Source: Castellaniella hirudinis_A
Lineage (GTDB): Bacteria; Pseudomonadota; Gammaproteobacteria; Burkholderiales; Burkholderiaceae_B
Assembly: GCF_047468865.1 (NCBI RefSeq)
Contig: NZ_JBLGTV010000001.1
Coordinates: 496,001 to 560,000, forward strand
DNA: 64,000 bases
Direction of reading: 5' to 3'
The first letter of the stretch is position 1, and each line of letters opens with the position of its first letter. Positions 16,995 through 25,274 of the stretch are shown here, piece by piece. The position numbers and the translations under genes are program-made. The notes under the pieces were generated by a model. It made no database searches, was not told the origin of the DNA, and saw only the letters and a list, made by a program, of their open reading frames with translations.

Positions 16995-17753
16995 ATGCCA
17001 AGTCGCGCCAACCCAATCAGGAACTGGTTTGAACAAGGAGGCCGGGCGTATGCGCGCTTCCGCCCCGAGTACCCGCCGCAACTGACCGCCTATCTGGCTT
17101 CGTTGGCGCCAGACAAGCGGATGGCGGTCGATGTGGGGTGTGGCAACGGGCAACTGACGCGATGCCTTGCGCCGCATTTCAATGCCGTTGTCGGTCTGGA
17201 TCCCAGCGCCGACCAGATTGCGAATATCGTGCCCGACGCGCGCATCACCTATCAGTGTGCGCCGGCCGAACAATTGCCGTTGCCCGACGGCTCCGCAAGC
17301 CTCATCACTGCGGCGCAGGCGGCGCATTGGTTCAATCTGCCTGGTTTCTATCAAGAGGCCAGGCGCATTGCGGCACCAGGCTGTGTGCTGGCGCTGATCA
17401 GCTACGGCGTGCTGAATCTCGAACCCGCCCTCGATGAACGATTCCAGCGCTTCTACCGGGATGAGATCGGCCCCTACTGGCCGCCAGAACGAAAGCTGGT
17501 CGATACCGGCTATGCGACCATCGATTTTCCTTTCGAAGAACTGGTCGCGCCGCCTTTGGAAATCAAAGCGCATTGGCACCTGACAGAGTTCTTGGGCTAC
17601 CTTCTGACTTGGTCGGCGGTTCGCCGCGCCAAGGAGGCTGGACGTGAAGCGGTGCTGCTTGGCTTTGCCGGCGATATTTCATCGGCGTGGGGCGATGAAA
17701 ACGTTCGCCGCACCATCACATGGCCCATCAACATGCGGATTGGCGCACTGTGA
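16995..17753 (+). CDS. Class I SAM-dependent methyltransferase
   Basis: A 252-residue small-molecule methyltransferase of the Methyltransf_11 type. Motif I is MAVDVGCGNGQLTRCL, the acidic residue binding the ribose is VVGLDPS, and the motif IV region is SASLITAAQAAHWFN. The N-terminal region RAYARFRPEYPPQL is typical of UbiE/trans-aconitate-like members. Substrate unknown. It follows the MarR regulator closely and may act on the ligand that MarR senses (inference). Confidence 0.85.
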   Translation: MPSRANPIRNWFEQGGRAYARFRPEYPPQLTAYLASLAPDKRMAVDVGCGNGQLTRCLAPHFNAVVGLDPSADQIANIVPDARITYQCAPAEQLPLPDGSASLITAAQAAHWFNLPGFYQEARRIAAPGCVLALISYGVLNLEPALDERFQRFYRDEIGPYWPPERKLVDTGYATIDFPFEELVAPPLEIKAHWHLTEFLGYLLTWSAVRRAKEAGREAVLLGFAGDISSAWGDENVRRTITWPINMRIGAL

Positions 17754-17808
17754 CACCGAACTGGCGTATCGTAGCGGGTAAGCAAACCACTTGATCAAGG
17801 AGCCCTGC

Positions 17809-18660
17809 ATGAGCAAGATGCCTGCCCTTTTCATCGGCCATGGCAGCCCGATGAACACCTTGGAACAAAATAGCTACACCGAGGCGTGGCGGGCGTTTGG
17901 TCGGCACTTGCCACGGCCCCGGGCCTTGTTGGTGGTTTCCGCGCACTGGTACTTTGGCGCCACGGCGATTACGGCCATGCCCCAGCCGCGCACCATCCAT
18001 GATTTCTACGGCTTTCCGCAGGCCTTGTTCGATTTCCAGTATCCGGCGCCGGGCGACACCGACCTGGCCCGGGAAATCACCGAACAGCTCAAGCCCCAGT
18101 GGGTCGGCCTGGATCGCGATCAATGGGGCATCGACCATGGCGCCTGGTCGGTGCTGGCGCACCTGTACCCAGAAGCCGACATCCCCGTGCTGCAGTTGTC
18201 CATCAATGCGCTCAGACCCCTGGAATACCATCTGGCGCTGGCCGCCAGCCTGGCGCCGCTGCGGGATCAGGGCGTCATGATCGTCGCCAGCGGCAACGTC
18301 GTGCACAATCTGAGCGCACTGCGGCGGCGCGGCCCGGCTCAGGCCTACGATTGGGCAGAGCGCTTCGACGATGCCGTGGCGGATCAAGTGACACAGGCCC
18401 CCGGTGATCTTCTGCGGATGGTATCGCATCCCGATTACGATCTGGCCGTGCCCACGCCGGATCACTTCATTCCGCTGCTTTATTTGGCGGGGCTGGCCGC
18501 AGCGGAAAACCGCCCGCTCGAACCCCTGGTGCGGGGCCATGCCATGGGCTCGATCTCGATGAGCTGTTTCGGGCTTGGCGCGGATATGGCATTGCGCCGG
18601 GTGCCCGACTGTGCCGCGAAACTGGCTGAGGGCGTGCCGCCGGATCAGATGAATATATAA
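17809..18660 (+). CDS. LigB-type extradiol dioxygenase (YgiD/4,5-DOPA dioxygenase-like)
   Basis: A 283-residue class III extradiol dioxygenase of the YgiD family. Metal ligands are visible as His in FIGHGSPMN, His in VVSAHWY and His in GIDHGAWSVL; the HDFYGFP segment is also family-typical. I chose the ATG at 17809 because AAGGAG lies six bases before it; an upstream in-frame TTG was rejected. The true substrate of bacterial YgiD proteins is not certain. It may form a small unit with the methyltransferase. Confidence 0.9.
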   Translation: MSKMPALFIGHGSPMNTLEQNSYTEAWRAFGRHLPRPRALLVVSAHWYFGATAITAMPQPRTIHDFYGFPQALFDFQYPAPGDTDLAREITEQLKPQWVGLDRDQWGIDHGAWSVLAHLYPEADIPVLQLSINALRPLEYHLALAASLAPLRDQGVMIVASGNVVHNLSALRRRGPAQAYDWAERFDDAVADQVTQAPGDLLRMVSHPDYDLAVPTPDHFIPLLYLAGLAAAENRPLEPLVRGHAMGSISMSCFGLGADMALRRVPDCAAKLAEGVPPDQMNI

Positions 18661-18691
18661 GCGGGCGCGCCGCTGCGCCATCCCGTCCGCT

Positions 18692-19522
18692 TCAGTCCAG
18701 GATCAGGTTGACCCGTTCCACCGATTTCTCGAACAGGTGGTAGCCGGACGCGCCTTCGGCCAGCAGATCGAGCAGCGGCCCGGCTTCTCGCGCCCGCGTA
18801 CCGCCCACCACCTGGATGCCGCGTGCCCGGTAGGGGTCGGGCAACATTGGCGCCGTGGGGCCGACGAGGGCGATACGCATGCCGGGCCGGGCGCAGGCCA
18901 GCAAACCGTCCAGCGAGCCGTTGATCAGCGTGGTGGCGGTGCTGATCAGCACGTCGCCCCAGGGGATGATCTGCGGCGCATCGGACGCCGGTGCGTAGTG
19001 CGGCATTTCGTCGGGCCGCAGGGTGGCTGGATCCATTTCCAGCACGCGGTAGTCACGCCCTTCTTTGCGGAAAGCGCGCATGTAGGGGGCGAATGCGCCC
19101 ACCAGCACGACGCGCTCGCCGGGCCGCAGCGCCAGGGCCTGGCCGGCGTCGCCTTCGCTCACCCGGGCGGCCGCAGGGGTGCCGTCTTGTCGCCAGAGGG
19201 TTTCGATGAGGGCATTCAGGGTGGCGATGGCCATGGCGCGTCGCATGGGGCTCGCCCCGGGCGCCAGGTCTTCCAATACATCGGTGACGGGCCGGCCCCG
19301 CAGTTTGCCCGGGGAGGGCAGGGCGCTCAGTGAGCTGGAACAGCAGACGGCGGCGGGGATTTCCTTGATCGGGGTGGCGGCCAGGCCACAGCAACCGTTG
19401 TCGAGTTCGACCCCGATGAAGAAAATGCCCGTGACGGCGCGCTTCAGGGTGATCGTGTCCAGGGCGGGGCCCAGGCGTTGGCGGGTTTCCCCGAGGAGAT
19501 CGTCGAGCAGTGTATGCGTCAT
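18692..19522 (-). CDS. DUF364-family protein (Rossmann-like, putative metal chelation)
   Basis: A 276-residue protein with an N-terminal DUF4213-like segment (TGIFFIGVELDNGCCGLAAT) and a C-terminal DUF364 domain containing VVLVGAFAPYMRAF, DVLISTATTLINGSLDGLL and a Gly-rich MRIALVGPTAPM. The family has been proposed to take part in heavy-metal chelation because of structure and context, but its reaction is unproven. The ATG at 19522 lies 20 bases behind the modD end, so the two are co-transcribed. Confidence 0.8.
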   Translation of the reverse strand: MTHTLLDDLLGETRQRLGPALDTITLKRAVTGIFFIGVELDNGCCGLAATPIKEIPAAVCCSSSLSALPSPGKLRGRPVTDVLEDLAPGASPMRRAMAIATLNALIETLWRQDGTPAAARVSEGDAGQALALRPGERVVLVGAFAPYMRAFRKEGRDYRVLEMDPATLRPDEMPHYAPASDAPQIIPWGDVLISTATTLINGSLDGLLACARPGMRIALVGPTAPMLPDPYRARGIQVVGGTRAREAGPLLDLLAEGASGYHLFEKSVERVNLILD

Positions 19523-19542
19523 GGTTGTTGTCCTGTCGTGGG

Positions 19543-20414
19543 TTATGCGAGAGGCGCGGCGGCCTCGATCCGCACGCCGATGTCGGCCGGCGGGCCGAAG
19601 TAAAGGCTGCTGGTGACCAGGGCGTCCACGCCCGTGGCGGCGTAGGCGGCCGCATTGTCGAGGCGGATGCCGCCGGCGGCGAGCAGGCCGAGGTGCGGCC
19701 ACTCGGCGCGCAGGCGCGGGCACCATTGCATCAGTTGCCGGGGCTCGGCCTTGTCGAACTGGATGACGTCGGCGCCGCTGCGGGCCGCTTCGCGGGCATC
19801 CTCGTAGGTATGCGCCTCGATGACAATTTTTTTTCGGCCAGGTGCCTGCGATGCGTGGCCAGCGCCTGGCGGACATCTTGCCAGCCGCCCGGCATCAGGG
19901 CGCGATGCTGGGGGAAAATCAGCACAGTTTCGGACAGGCCCAGCCGGTGCGGGAAGGCGCCCCCGGCCAGCGCGGCCTTTTGTGCCACGCGGCGCAATCC
20001 AGGCGGGTGCTTGCGGGTGGTCAGGATGCCGATTTCCGGGTTGGCCTGGGTTGCGGCGTTGACCATGGCGCGTGTGCGGGTGGCGACCGCGCAGGCGTAT
20101 TCCAGCAGGTTCTGGCCCACCTTCCAGCAGTTCAGCAGCATCTGGGCCGCGCCTTGCGCCGTTATGATTTCAGTGTCTGGCGCCACGCATTGCCCGCTGG
20201 GCAGGCAGTGGGTGACCGTGCCCCCCTGCATGCCGACCATGCGCGCGGCTTCTTCGGTACAGGCAAGCGTCATGGCGTGGCGCGCCACCCAGGCGATCCT
20301 GGCTGGCCGCGTCCCGATGCCCAGCAGCGTGCTGGTCAGGTCGAAGATGCCTAGGTCTTCCGCCAGCCAGGCGTCCAGCGTGGCGGTGTCAAAAAAAACG
20401 GGGGCCCCGTTCAT
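19543..20414 (-). pseudogene. modD: modD-like gene with a frameshift at an A8 run
   Basis: ModD proteins resemble nicotinate-nucleotide pyrophosphorylases and are linked to molybdate or metal genes. The N-terminal part from the ATG at 20414 reads FFDTATLDAWLAEDLGIFDL and stays in family to RRHLAEKK. There the minus strand has eight A residues (19827-19834); one more A would continue the frame as IVIEAHTYEDAREAARSG and on to ADIGVRIEAAAPLA at 19543, giving a full-length protein of about 290 residues. As read, the frame instead ends at 19731. Mutation, a sequencing error, or polymerase slippage on A8 would each explain it. Confidence 0.75.
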
Positions 20415-20541
20415 GGCTCGTGTTCCGCTGAAAGGTCGATCGGGCTGCTCCGCCGCAGCGTATTGCGCAGATGGGCAATCATCGAAATATACATGACTTT
20501 ATAGCGAGCTTGCTTGCCTCGAATCATGACGGCGAGGTGTG

Positions 20542-21603
20542 CTATTGGCTTGAATGGTTTGGGTGGTGTGTGATTATGAGCCCTTGTGCTTTGGGCTCGG
20601 CGGCGATTTGCAATGCGCGTTCCAGGGACACGCGGAGCATGCCGCCGTGTCCCTGCTCGGGGAAGGTTTCGTAGGTGGCCTGTGCGGCGTTTTCCAGCAG
20701 GCCCGCCGCCATTTCCCGGGCGGCGCTGCGCGAGTCCAGCGTCCTGCCGTCCACCGTCTGGATGGGGAGGGCGGCAGGAGCCGGTCTGCCGCCTTCGTGC
20801 GGCTTGGTTCCGACCAGGATGGCCACGCGTTTACCTGTTGCCCTGGGTTTGTCGAACGCCTCCCATTCGCGCATCAGGGCGCCGTCATACCACCAGACGG
20901 AAGGGTCGCCGACGACATAGCGGGAGAAACTTTCCGGGCGCGTGAACAAGGTGTGGAGCGTGAACAGGCCGCCGTAGGAATGGCCCCAGAGGGACTCCTC
21001 GCCGCTGACGCGTGCGCGTGCGCGCACCAGCGGCTTGATGCGGGTTTCGATGAAGGCCAGGAAGCGGTCGGCGCCGCCCCCGGGCCGCCCGCGCACCACG
21101 GGCTGCGCGACGGGTCGGCCATTCTCGACGACCGGCGGTGTGTAGTCGTAAGCGCGGGCGACGACATCATTGCGCGTGGGGACGTCGTAGCCGATTGCCA
21201 CCAACACGGGCGGGTTCCGGCGGGAAAGCCATTCGAGATCCGGGTCGCCCAGCGTATCGAGCGCGGCATTGCCGTCCAGCATATAGAGTGCGGGATAGCC
21301 GCCCGCAGGGGCGTGCGTGCGGGGGATTCCGATCTGTATCCGGTAATGCCGCTTGCCGTCGATGGACTCCAGCGCGTGTGTCTCGAACCGATAATATGCC
21401 GAGGGGCGATCCGCGACGGTTTCGCCGACCAGGTCTTCGCTGCGGGGCTGGACGCTGTTTGAGCCCTCTTGGGCGGGCGCCGCGCCCGGCATGAGGCACA
21501 GGCAGAAAAGGGCCGCTCCGATCCACGGGCGTGCGTGCCGTCCGCCCCGCTTGAACCGGAGTGGGGCGGGTGGGGCCAGGAGCGGGACGTCGTGATCAGG
21601 CAT
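20542..21603 (-). CDS. Periplasmic IroE/Fes-like siderophore esterase (alpha/beta hydrolase)
   Basis: A 353-residue secreted hydrolase. A signal segment WIGAALFCLCLMPGAAPAQ ends near residue 45. The catalytic serine sits in WGHSYGGLF, with later Asp/His candidates in VGTKPHEGG and EQGHGGML. The fold and the GGYPALYMLDGNAALDTL strand match IroE-type esterases that cleave ferric tri-catecholate siderophores. It lies downstream of the Mn-SOD gene, probably in the same Fur-controlled transcript. A second related esterase is at 31733-32665. Confidence 0.85.
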   Translation of the reverse strand: MPDHDVPLLAPPAPLRFKRGGRHARPWIGAALFCLCLMPGAAPAQEGSNSVQPRSEDLVGETVADRPSAYYRFETHALESIDGKRHYRIQIGIPRTHAPAGGYPALYMLDGNAALDTLGDPDLEWLSRRNPPVLVAIGYDVPTRNDVVARAYDYTPPVVENGRPVAQPVVRGRPGGGADRFLAFIETRIKPLVRARARVSGEESLWGHSYGGLFTLHTLFTRPESFSRYVVGDPSVWWYDGALMREWEAFDKPRATGKRVAILVGTKPHEGGRPAPAALPIQTVDGRTLDSRSAAREMAAGLLENAAQATYETFPEQGHGGMLRVSLERALQIAAEPKAQGLIITHHPNHSSQ

Positions 21604-21636
21604 GCGGAGAGGGGTAAGGCGGTGCGGCGCGGCTGC

Positions 21637-22248
21637 TCATATGGCGGCCTGGTAGCGGCGCGCCACTTCATCCCAGTCGATCACGTTGAAGAACGCGGCG
21701 ATATATTCCGGGCGGCGGTTCTGGTATTTCAGATAGTAGGCGTGTTCCCATACGTCCAGCCCCAGCACGGGCGTATTGCCATGCATCAGCGGGCTGTCCT
21801 GGTTGGCGGAGCTTTCCACGACCAGCTGGCCCGCGGGGGTCACGCTCAACCAGGCCCAGCCGCTGCCGAAGCGGGTCAGCGCGGCCTTGGTGAAGGCGTC
21901 GCGAAATGCCGCCATGCCGCCCAGCGTTGTCTCGATGGCTGTGGCCAGCGGGCCTTGGGGCTGGCCGCCGCCGTCCGGCGACATGACGGTCCAGAACAGA
22001 CTGTGGTTGGCGTGGCCGCCGCCGTGGTTGCGCACGGCGCCGCGCACCGATTCGGGCAGGGTGTCGATGCGCTTGACCAGCGCGTCGACTGGTTCGTCGG
22101 CATCCAGCTTGGCCTCCGCGAGCGCGGCATTCAAGCTGTTGACGTAGGTCTGGTGGTGCTTGGTGTGATGGATTTCCATCGTCGCCGCATCAATATGAGG
22201 CTCAAGCGCGTCGTAGGCATAGGGGATTTCGGGCAGGGTATAGGCCAT
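21637..22248 (-). CDS. sodA: Superoxide dismutase, Mn-type
   Basis: A 203-residue Fe/Mn SOD. Metal ligands are His27 in MEIHHTKHHQTYV, His in GGGHANHSLFW, and Asp/His in DVWEHAYYL. GGHANHSLFW and the GGQPQGPLATAI segment are typical for the manganese form, which cells use when iron is short. AAGGAG stands seven bases before the ATG at 22248; the longer frame upstream was rejected. The Fur box before the gene upstream supports induction under iron starvation. Confidence 0.95.
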   Translation of the reverse strand: MAYTLPEIPYAYDALEPHIDAATMEIHHTKHHQTYVNSLNAALAEAKLDADEPVDALVKRIDTLPESVRGAVRNHGGGHANHSLFWTVMSPDGGGQPQGPLATAIETTLGGMAAFRDAFTKAALTRFGSGWAWLSVTPAGQLVVESSANQDSPLMHGNTPVLGLDVWEHAYYLKYQNRRPEYIAAFFNVIDWDEVARRYQAAI

Positions 22249-22309
22249 TCTGGACTCCTTGTCGGCGGTTGGCCCGGGACATGGCGCGCATCTCGCCGGG
22301 CGGTTGGAT

Positions 22310-22789
22310 TCAGTGTTGTGTCTCGGCGGGGTCTTGCCACGGCAGTGCGGCGGCATGGCCGGCCCGTTCGTGGCCTGGGTGCCGGTGCAGAAACTGCAGC
22401 AGTTCGATACGGGCCACGCTGCTGTGGCGGCGGGCTGCCGCGCGCCAGCGCAAGTCGAGCGAGGCATCCTGAGTGATCTCGTAGAGCAACTCATGGGCCT
22501 GATAGAAATGCGTGGCCGCCAAATCGGGCCGCCTCGTGCGCGTGTGCAACTCGGCCAAGTTGTGGTGCGACACCACGCGCATGGCGATGGCGGTATCTGG
22601 ATCGGAGAGCTGTCTCCAAAGCGCGTCGGCCAGGCCCAGTGCCGTGTGATACTGGGCCAGGGCCGTCTGGATATCGTTATGGGCCAGCGCCTGGTTGCCG
22701 TCCAGCGTCGCCCGCTGCCAGTCGCCCAGGCTGGGTTCCTGCGTCGTGAACTGCTGCATGCAGGCAGGCCTGGTTGCCGGCTCGGTCAT
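22310..22789 (-). CDS. TPR-like protein of unknown function upstream of sodA
   Basis: A 159-residue soluble, helix-rich protein with two TPR-like helix pairs (GNQALAHNDIQTALAQYHTA and HHNLAELHTRTRRPDLAATH). GGGAG stands six bases before the ATG. It has no catalytic motif. A Fur box lies 43 bases upstream of the start and sodA follows after 61 bases, so the pair is likely an iron-starvation operon; a role in assisting SOD or metal loading is only a guess from position. Confidence 0.65.
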   Translation of the reverse strand: MTEPATRPACMQQFTTQEPSLGDWQRATLDGNQALAHNDIQTALAQYHTALGLADALWRQLSDPDTAIAMRVVSHHNLAELHTRTRRPDLAATHFYQAHELLYEITQDASLDLRWRAAARRHSSVARIELLQFLHRHPGHERAGHAAALPWQDPAETQH

Positions 22790-22831
22790 GGCGTTCTCCC
22801 AATGATTCTGTCTACATCGATGCAGGTATTA

Positions 22832-22852
22832 TAAATGAGAATGATTTACATC
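22832..22852. promoter_or_regulatory. Fur box before the TPR-sodA operon
   Basis: The segment TAAATGAGAATGATTTACA fits the Fur hexamer pattern (AATGAGAATGATT against consensus AATGATAATCATT). It lies about 45 bases upstream of the TPR gene start, in promoter position. Confidence 0.65.
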
Positions 22853-22927
22853 AAAATTAAATATAGCATCCTGCCGCTCGGGAAGCCGCGTCCCGTGCCG
22901 GGTTCCGGGGTTGTATCGCCGCCGTGC

Positions 22928-23091
22928 TAGTGTCCTGTTTGGTTAGTTCGTGTATTCGGATTCGGATGCATGGGCTTGTCAGACAAGGCGCAAACCGCAG
23001 CGATAGCCAGTGCTATCGCGAGGATTTGCAACGCAGTATGGCAAGCCCAGGCGCCGAAGATGAGTATTTGAATTAGCCAAACAGGACACTA
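22928..23091. mobile_element. MITE copy 1 (164 bp, palindromic, terminal inverted repeats)
   Basis: The element begins TAGTGTCCTGTTTGGTTA and ends TAGCCAAACAGGACACTA, i.e. 18-base terminal inverted repeats with one mismatch. Folding the two halves on each other shows similarity along most of the length, with a perfect inner stem GCGATAGC/GCTATCGC around CAGT. It contains no gene. A second copy of exactly the same length with four substitutions is at 60436-60599. TA at both ends could be a target duplication, as for IS630/Tc1-like transposition. Its right end supplies the stop codon of the neighbouring gene. Confidence 0.85.
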
Positions 23092-23712
23092 ATGGGCCGC
23101 TTGTCCGGCGCCTTGCAGCCATTGCCGATAAGCCGCGCGGGTCGCGTCGGATACCGAGTCCAGCACTTTCTGGTAATCGACCTGGTGGCGCAGCATCAGC
23201 CGGGCATTGGCCACGGCGCGTGATTTGCAGAACCAGTGGCAACTGTGTTGCAGCAAGTACAGTTCGGCCGAGAGGTGGTAGGCGCGCGTCTTCGCATCCC
23301 AGCCTGCCACGTTGTCTGCTGCGCGGCGCAGGCCGGCCGCATGGATCTGCAGCACCTGGCGGAAATCCCGTGTCGGAATCGGCAGAAAGCGTGTGGCGTA
23401 AGGGATATGGACGGGTAGCAGGCTTATGCGGGTGGCCTGCGCATCTTCTTTTTGCAATGCGTCGGCCAGGCGCTGCGCCTGCGCCGCCACGGCCTGTTCG
23501 GCCTGGGCGAAGCGCGCCAGCACCTGAAGCTGGCGCGCTTCGGTGGCTTCGTGGATGGCGCGGGTATAGCCTTGCGTCAGCGTTTCCATGTGGCGCTCGA
23601 TCTGCAGATTGGCCAGGTGGCGGCCCAGCAGGGTAATGCGCGTGCGCTGGTCGTGCATGCGCAACGCCCATCCGGCCAGCAGGCCGACCAGCAGCGCCGA
23701 GAACGTATCCAT
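23089..23712 (-). CDS. Hypothetical membrane-anchored, Ala/Gln-rich protein cut by a MITE
   Basis: A 207-residue protein with one N-terminal hydrophobic segment (FSALLVGLLAGWAL) followed by a long helical, probably coiled-coil region (about 30-110) and a compact C-terminal part rich in His and Trp. No family recognised. GAGGAAAC about ten bases before the ATG at 23712 supports this start over the longer frame. The last codon CAT is followed by TAG formed by the terminal bases of the MITE, so the native C-terminus is probably lost. Confidence 0.6.
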   Translation of the reverse strand: MDTFSALLVGLLAGWALRMHDQRTRITLLGRHLANLQIERHMETLTQGYTRAIHEATEARQLQVLARFAQAEQAVAAQAQRLADALQKEDAQATRISLLPVHIPYATRFLPIPTRDFRQVLQIHAAGLRRAADNVAGWDAKTRAYHLSAELYLLQHSCHWFCKSRAVANARLMLRHQVDYQKVLDSVSDATRAAYRQWLQGAGQAAH

Positions 23713-24001
23713 GGGGTGGGTTTCCTCTTTATGGCGGTCGCCCGGGCAAGCCGTCACCACGGCTGTGCCCGAGCCCCGCTGTGCTTCCATCAGCCGTCAT
23801 CATACCCGGCCCGGGCAGGCCGTTCCCGCCCGCCACCGAGCGAGGGTGCCCGCGTACCCGCACGATGTGGCCACGATCGGCTTGCCGAACACCGGGGCCT
23901 CGGCCACTGCGGAACCGTCGGCGCAGGATAATGGCTCCGCCGGGCCTGGGCGCGTGGCTGCCTGGGGTAGAATCCCTGACATCCACTCATCGGAGGCCTG
24001 T

Positions 24002-24199
24002 ATGTCAGAAGCACGAAGCCAGATTCGGGAAAGCAAGATCAGCAGGAAGCATCGCGCCCGGGCGGCGGATGTCGTGAGTCAATTCCTTGCGATCCGGGCC
24101 AGCCTGAAGCAGGCCGATGCGGATGGCGACGACATCGACGACATCGACGAGGTCGCCGCGCAGTTGACCGTGGCGGCATTCAAGCACGCCAAACGATAG
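24002..24199 (+). CDS. Small hypothetical protein
   Basis: A 65-residue soluble protein, Arg/Lys-rich at the N-terminus (EARSQIRESKISRKHRARAA) and very acidic in the middle (QADADGDDIDDIDEVAAQL). CGGAGG stands five bases before the ATG, giving good support for translation. It ends three bases before the stop of the opposite-strand YdjM-like gene. Function unknown. The roughly 290 bases before it hold no other feature I can support. Confidence 0.6.
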   Translation: MSEARSQIRESKISRKHRARAADVVSQFLAIRASLKQADADGDDIDDIDEVAAQLTVAAFKHAKR

Positions 24200-24202
24200 C
24201 GA

Positions 24203-25234
24203 TCAACCGGCGGGCCGCACAGGGCGGGGCGGGGGCAGAACCTTGCCTTGAATGCGCTGTCCCAGCCAGGCGAGCAGCATGCCGGGGTCGCCGTTTTCTC
24301 CCACCGACTGCGCCACTGGCAGCGCCTGGAATCCCGAGCCGCGCTCGGCCACCACGAAGGCGAAGCTGTAGTTTGGCTCCATCCCCATGCGCAAATCGGT
24401 GATGACCAACTGGCCTTTTGCGGTTTCGTGCAATTTGTAGAAACCATGGCTGAAGCGCCGGATGCGCTGGGCACCGGCGATGTCGGCAATGGCGGGTTCA
24501 TAAGGCGCGCCACGGTCGAAGCGCTCGAACGACATCGGGCCTGCCGGGTCGAGCAGGCCATGAAAGCCTTCGTAGTAGTGTTCGTCATGGATCGCCACCA
24601 CGCGCCACAGCAGCATCGACAGCGGCGCCGGGGTCACAAGCACGCGTTCGGGCGTCACCCCCTGCAGCGCAAGGCTGGCGCGGGCATGGTGTTCCACCTG
24701 CGCCTGCAATCCTGCGCCAAGCGCAAGCACGGCGCCGCCGACCATCAGCCCATAGAGATTGGCCCTTTGCCCACGGGCGTCGCCCCGGCGGGCCAGCACC
24801 AGCAACAGGCCGATCAGCCAAGGCAAGGTCACCGCTGGATCAATGATGAACACACTGCCCAATGCATAGGGATGGTCGGTGAACGGCAAGCCGAGCTGCG
24901 TGCCATAGACCGTGAGCGCGTCCAGCAATGCGTGCGTCACCAGCGCCAGCCACAAGGCCAGCCACCACCGGCGCCATTGCGTTTGTTCGCCATGCAGCCG
25001 CGCCACCAGCCAGGCGAAAGGCAGGGAGAACAGGGTCTGCCAGAAAATGGCATGGCTTTCCGCGCGGTGCAGCACCATGTCCAGGATGGGGTCGCCGTGC
25101 GAGAAAAACACGTCCAGATCGGGCAGTGTGCCCGCCACGCCGCCCCACAGCGCGGCCTTCCACACCGCGGTGCGCCGCCGCATGACCGCCACGCCGACGG
25201 CGGCGCCCAGCACGATTTGAGTCAAAGAATCCAT
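24203..25234 (-). CDS. YdjM-family membrane-bound metal-dependent hydrolase
   Basis: A 343-residue protein of the YdjM/YbcI (LexA-regulated membrane hydrolase) family. It starts MDSLTQIVLGAAVGVAV and has the metal-binding pattern HAESHAIFWQ-type (RAESHAIFWQTLFSLP) with Asp in LPDLDVFF and His/Asp in LVTHALLDALTVYG. Four hydrophobic segments fill the first 180 residues; the C-terminal third is a soluble domain. The biochemical role of the family is not known in detail. Confidence 0.82.
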   Translation of the reverse strand: MDSLTQIVLGAAVGVAVMRRRTAVWKAALWGGVAGTLPDLDVFFSHGDPILDMVLHRAESHAIFWQTLFSLPFAWLVARLHGEQTQWRRWWLALWLALVTHALLDALTVYGTQLGLPFTDHPYALGSVFIIDPAVTLPWLIGLLLVLARRGDARGQRANLYGLMVGGAVLALGAGLQAQVEHHARASLALQGVTPERVLVTPAPLSMLLWRVVAIHDEHYYEGFHGLLDPAGPMSFERFDRGAPYEPAIADIAGAQRIRRFSHGFYKLHETAKGQLVITDLRMGMEPNYSFAFVVAERGSGFQALPVAQSVGENGDPGMLLAWLGQRIQGKVLPPPRPVRPAG

Positions 25235-25274
25235 GGTGCTTCCATCTTACCTGGGTTTTTTCGATGGCCGCCCG

